Positions 4,885 through 5,445 of a DNA stretch of 5,445 nucleotides are shown one piece after another (within the stretch, counting starts at the first letter, position 1; each line of letters starts with the position of its first letter). The notes under the pieces were generated by a model that was given only the letters and a program-made list of their open reading frames with translations, made no database searches and was not told the DNA's origin. The DNA comes from Synechococcaceae cyanobacterium RL_1_2 (lineage in GTDB: Bacteria > Cyanobacteriota > Cyanobacteriia > Cyanobacteriales > JAAUPO01), in the NCBI GenBank assembly GCA_012033095.1, contig JAAUPO010000201.1, forward strand, positions 1-5,445. The letters run 5' to 3'. A program made the translations under genes and the position numbers.

Positions 4885-5239
4885 TCAATAAATGGTAGTG
4901 CTAAAGCGGTAAGGATATTTAGACCCAGGATAATTGATTATCAAGGGGGTTAATATTGCTGAGCCTTACTTGTATCGGACTACCCAATAAATATCTTGCA
5001 TGAATACAAAATTTCTAGCTTTTGGCGATTAGTCTTCATTCGGTAGAACACTTGCTAAATAAACTGCTAAATAAAGTATTTAGAGATTTACAAAATTATT
5101 TGTGAAAGAAGTCTAATAATTAATAAAGGTTAGTTCTTCTCGTATCGTAACCCCTATCACAGCCCGTCAAACCGCTATTACCCTTAGATAAATTAATTAT
5201 TTAGAGCAATTTTCCATCGCTATAGCGGGTGGCATAATC
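4885..5239. other. AT-rich intergenic region without a recognisable gene
   Basis: No credible ORF, RNA gene or strong terminator is seen. It contains a tandem direct repeat (5053-5075), a 10-bp palindrome CGCTATAGCG (5218-5227), and CCGCTAT near 5172 that could pair with ATAGCGG near 5222. It lies between the TRAP gene and a probable convergent gene at the right edge, so it may simply be spacer enlarged by mobile elements. Confidence 0.5.
5053..5075. repeat. Two tandem copies of TGCTAAATAAA
   Basis: The 11-mer TGCTAAATAAA occurs at 5053-5063 and 5065-5075, a 12-bp period. It could be a paired protein-binding site or slippage-derived; no gene start lies directly beside it. Confidence 0.45.
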
Positions 5240-5350
5240 AGGACTGACGCAAAAATTTTGATTCTGTCCTGGGAACCAGGATATTTGGGGATAATCGTTC
5301 AAGCAAGTCCACCATCGTTGGGGGCTTTAGGGGGCTTGGGCGTAAGTCCT
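5240..5350 (+). mobile_element. MITE-like 111-bp repeat, copy 2
   Basis: It has the same length and orientation as the copy at 3502-3612, with 14 differences. Its terminal inverted repeats are slightly better preserved: AGGACTGACGCAAAA at the left, and a right end whose complement reads AGGACTTACGCCCAA. No clear target duplication is seen around this copy. Substitutions are spread through the middle, so the copies are not recent identical duplicates. It ends 22 bp from the stop codon of the putative minus-strand gene at the right edge. Confidence 0.75.
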
Positions 5351-5372
5351 ACTAAATTAACTAACGCTAAGT

Positions 5373-5445
5373 TTAGAACAATTTAGGTGGTAGGCCATAG
5401 TATCGGTAGCGTCGGTAGTCTTGGATGATGCGATCGTGGTCAAAG
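5373..5445 (-). CDS. Possible C-terminal end of a minus-strand gene (partial)
   Basis: A minus-strand frame enters at the right edge and runs for 23 codons (FDHDRIIQDYRRYRYYGLPPKLF) to TAA at 5373-5375. It is open to the edge, contains a HIP1-like CGATCG, and its composition differs from the AT-rich spacer to its left. The tail is rich in Tyr and Arg. It is too short to assign a family; if real, it converges on the TRAP gene. It could also be a chance frame. Confidence 0.35.
   Translation of the reverse strand, partial: FDHDRIIQDYRRYRYYGLPPKLF

Noticed and set aside
5053..5075. CRISPR-like array
   Set aside because: Only two 11-bp copies with a 1-bp gap, no spacers and no cas genes.
5093..5105. 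RpaB/HLR1-like motif near TTTACAAAATTATTTGT
   Set aside because: Only one half-site resembles the direct-repeat pattern and no gene start is close enough on either strand.

Overview
The window looks like a chromosomal segment of a unicellular cyanobacterium, most likely Synechocystis or a close relative. The evidence is a cyanobacterial/plastid-type tRNA-Glu(UUC), two exact copies of the HIP1 octamer GCGATCGC plus many CGATCG near-matches, weak or absent Shine-Dalgarno sequences, a multidomain REC-PAS-GAF-PP2C signalling protein, and interspersed MITE-like repeats. The genus is inferred from memory of family features and was not checked by any search.

Layout, left to right: (1) a minus-strand tRNA-Glu with a near-consensus sigma-70 promoter, a small leader inverted repeat and a hairpin/T-run terminator; (2) a divergent intergenic region (126-411) with a 14-bp palindrome and a TATAAT box; (3) a plus-strand gene for a response regulator with PAS, GAF and PAS-like domains and a C-terminal SpoIIE-type PP2C phosphatase (412-2884), broken into three reading frames by two single-base losses; (4) a convergent minus-strand STAS anti-sigma-factor-antagonist gene (3199-2868), also broken by a single-base loss, whose reconstructed 3' end overlaps the phosphatase gene by 17 bp; (5) an intergenic stretch with two palindromes and the first copy of a 111-bp MITE-like repeat; (6) an intact gene for a Tat-exported, lipobox-bearing TRAP substrate-binding protein of the 2-oxoacid/lactate type (3688-4791); (7) a 581-bp gap with a second, unrelated MITE-like element directly after the TRAP stop codon and the second copy of the 111-bp repeat; (8) at the right edge, a possible C-terminal end of a minus-strand gene.

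The phosphatase and STAS genes form a plausible partner-switching pair. The phosphatase would remove phosphate from Ser50 of the STAS protein in response to signals sensed by REC, PAS and GAF. No serine kinase/anti-sigma gene is visible here. All three lesions are -1 changes in or next to T runs of the coding strand. Adding one T at each gives an 824-aa phosphatase and a 110-aa STAS protein with every expected motif. Sequencing or assembly error is the simplest explanation; recent pseudogenization is possible, and programmed -1 frameshifting could be imagined for two of the three sites. The TRAP binding protein has no membrane-subunit genes beside it, and the two direct 111-bp repeats bracket it.
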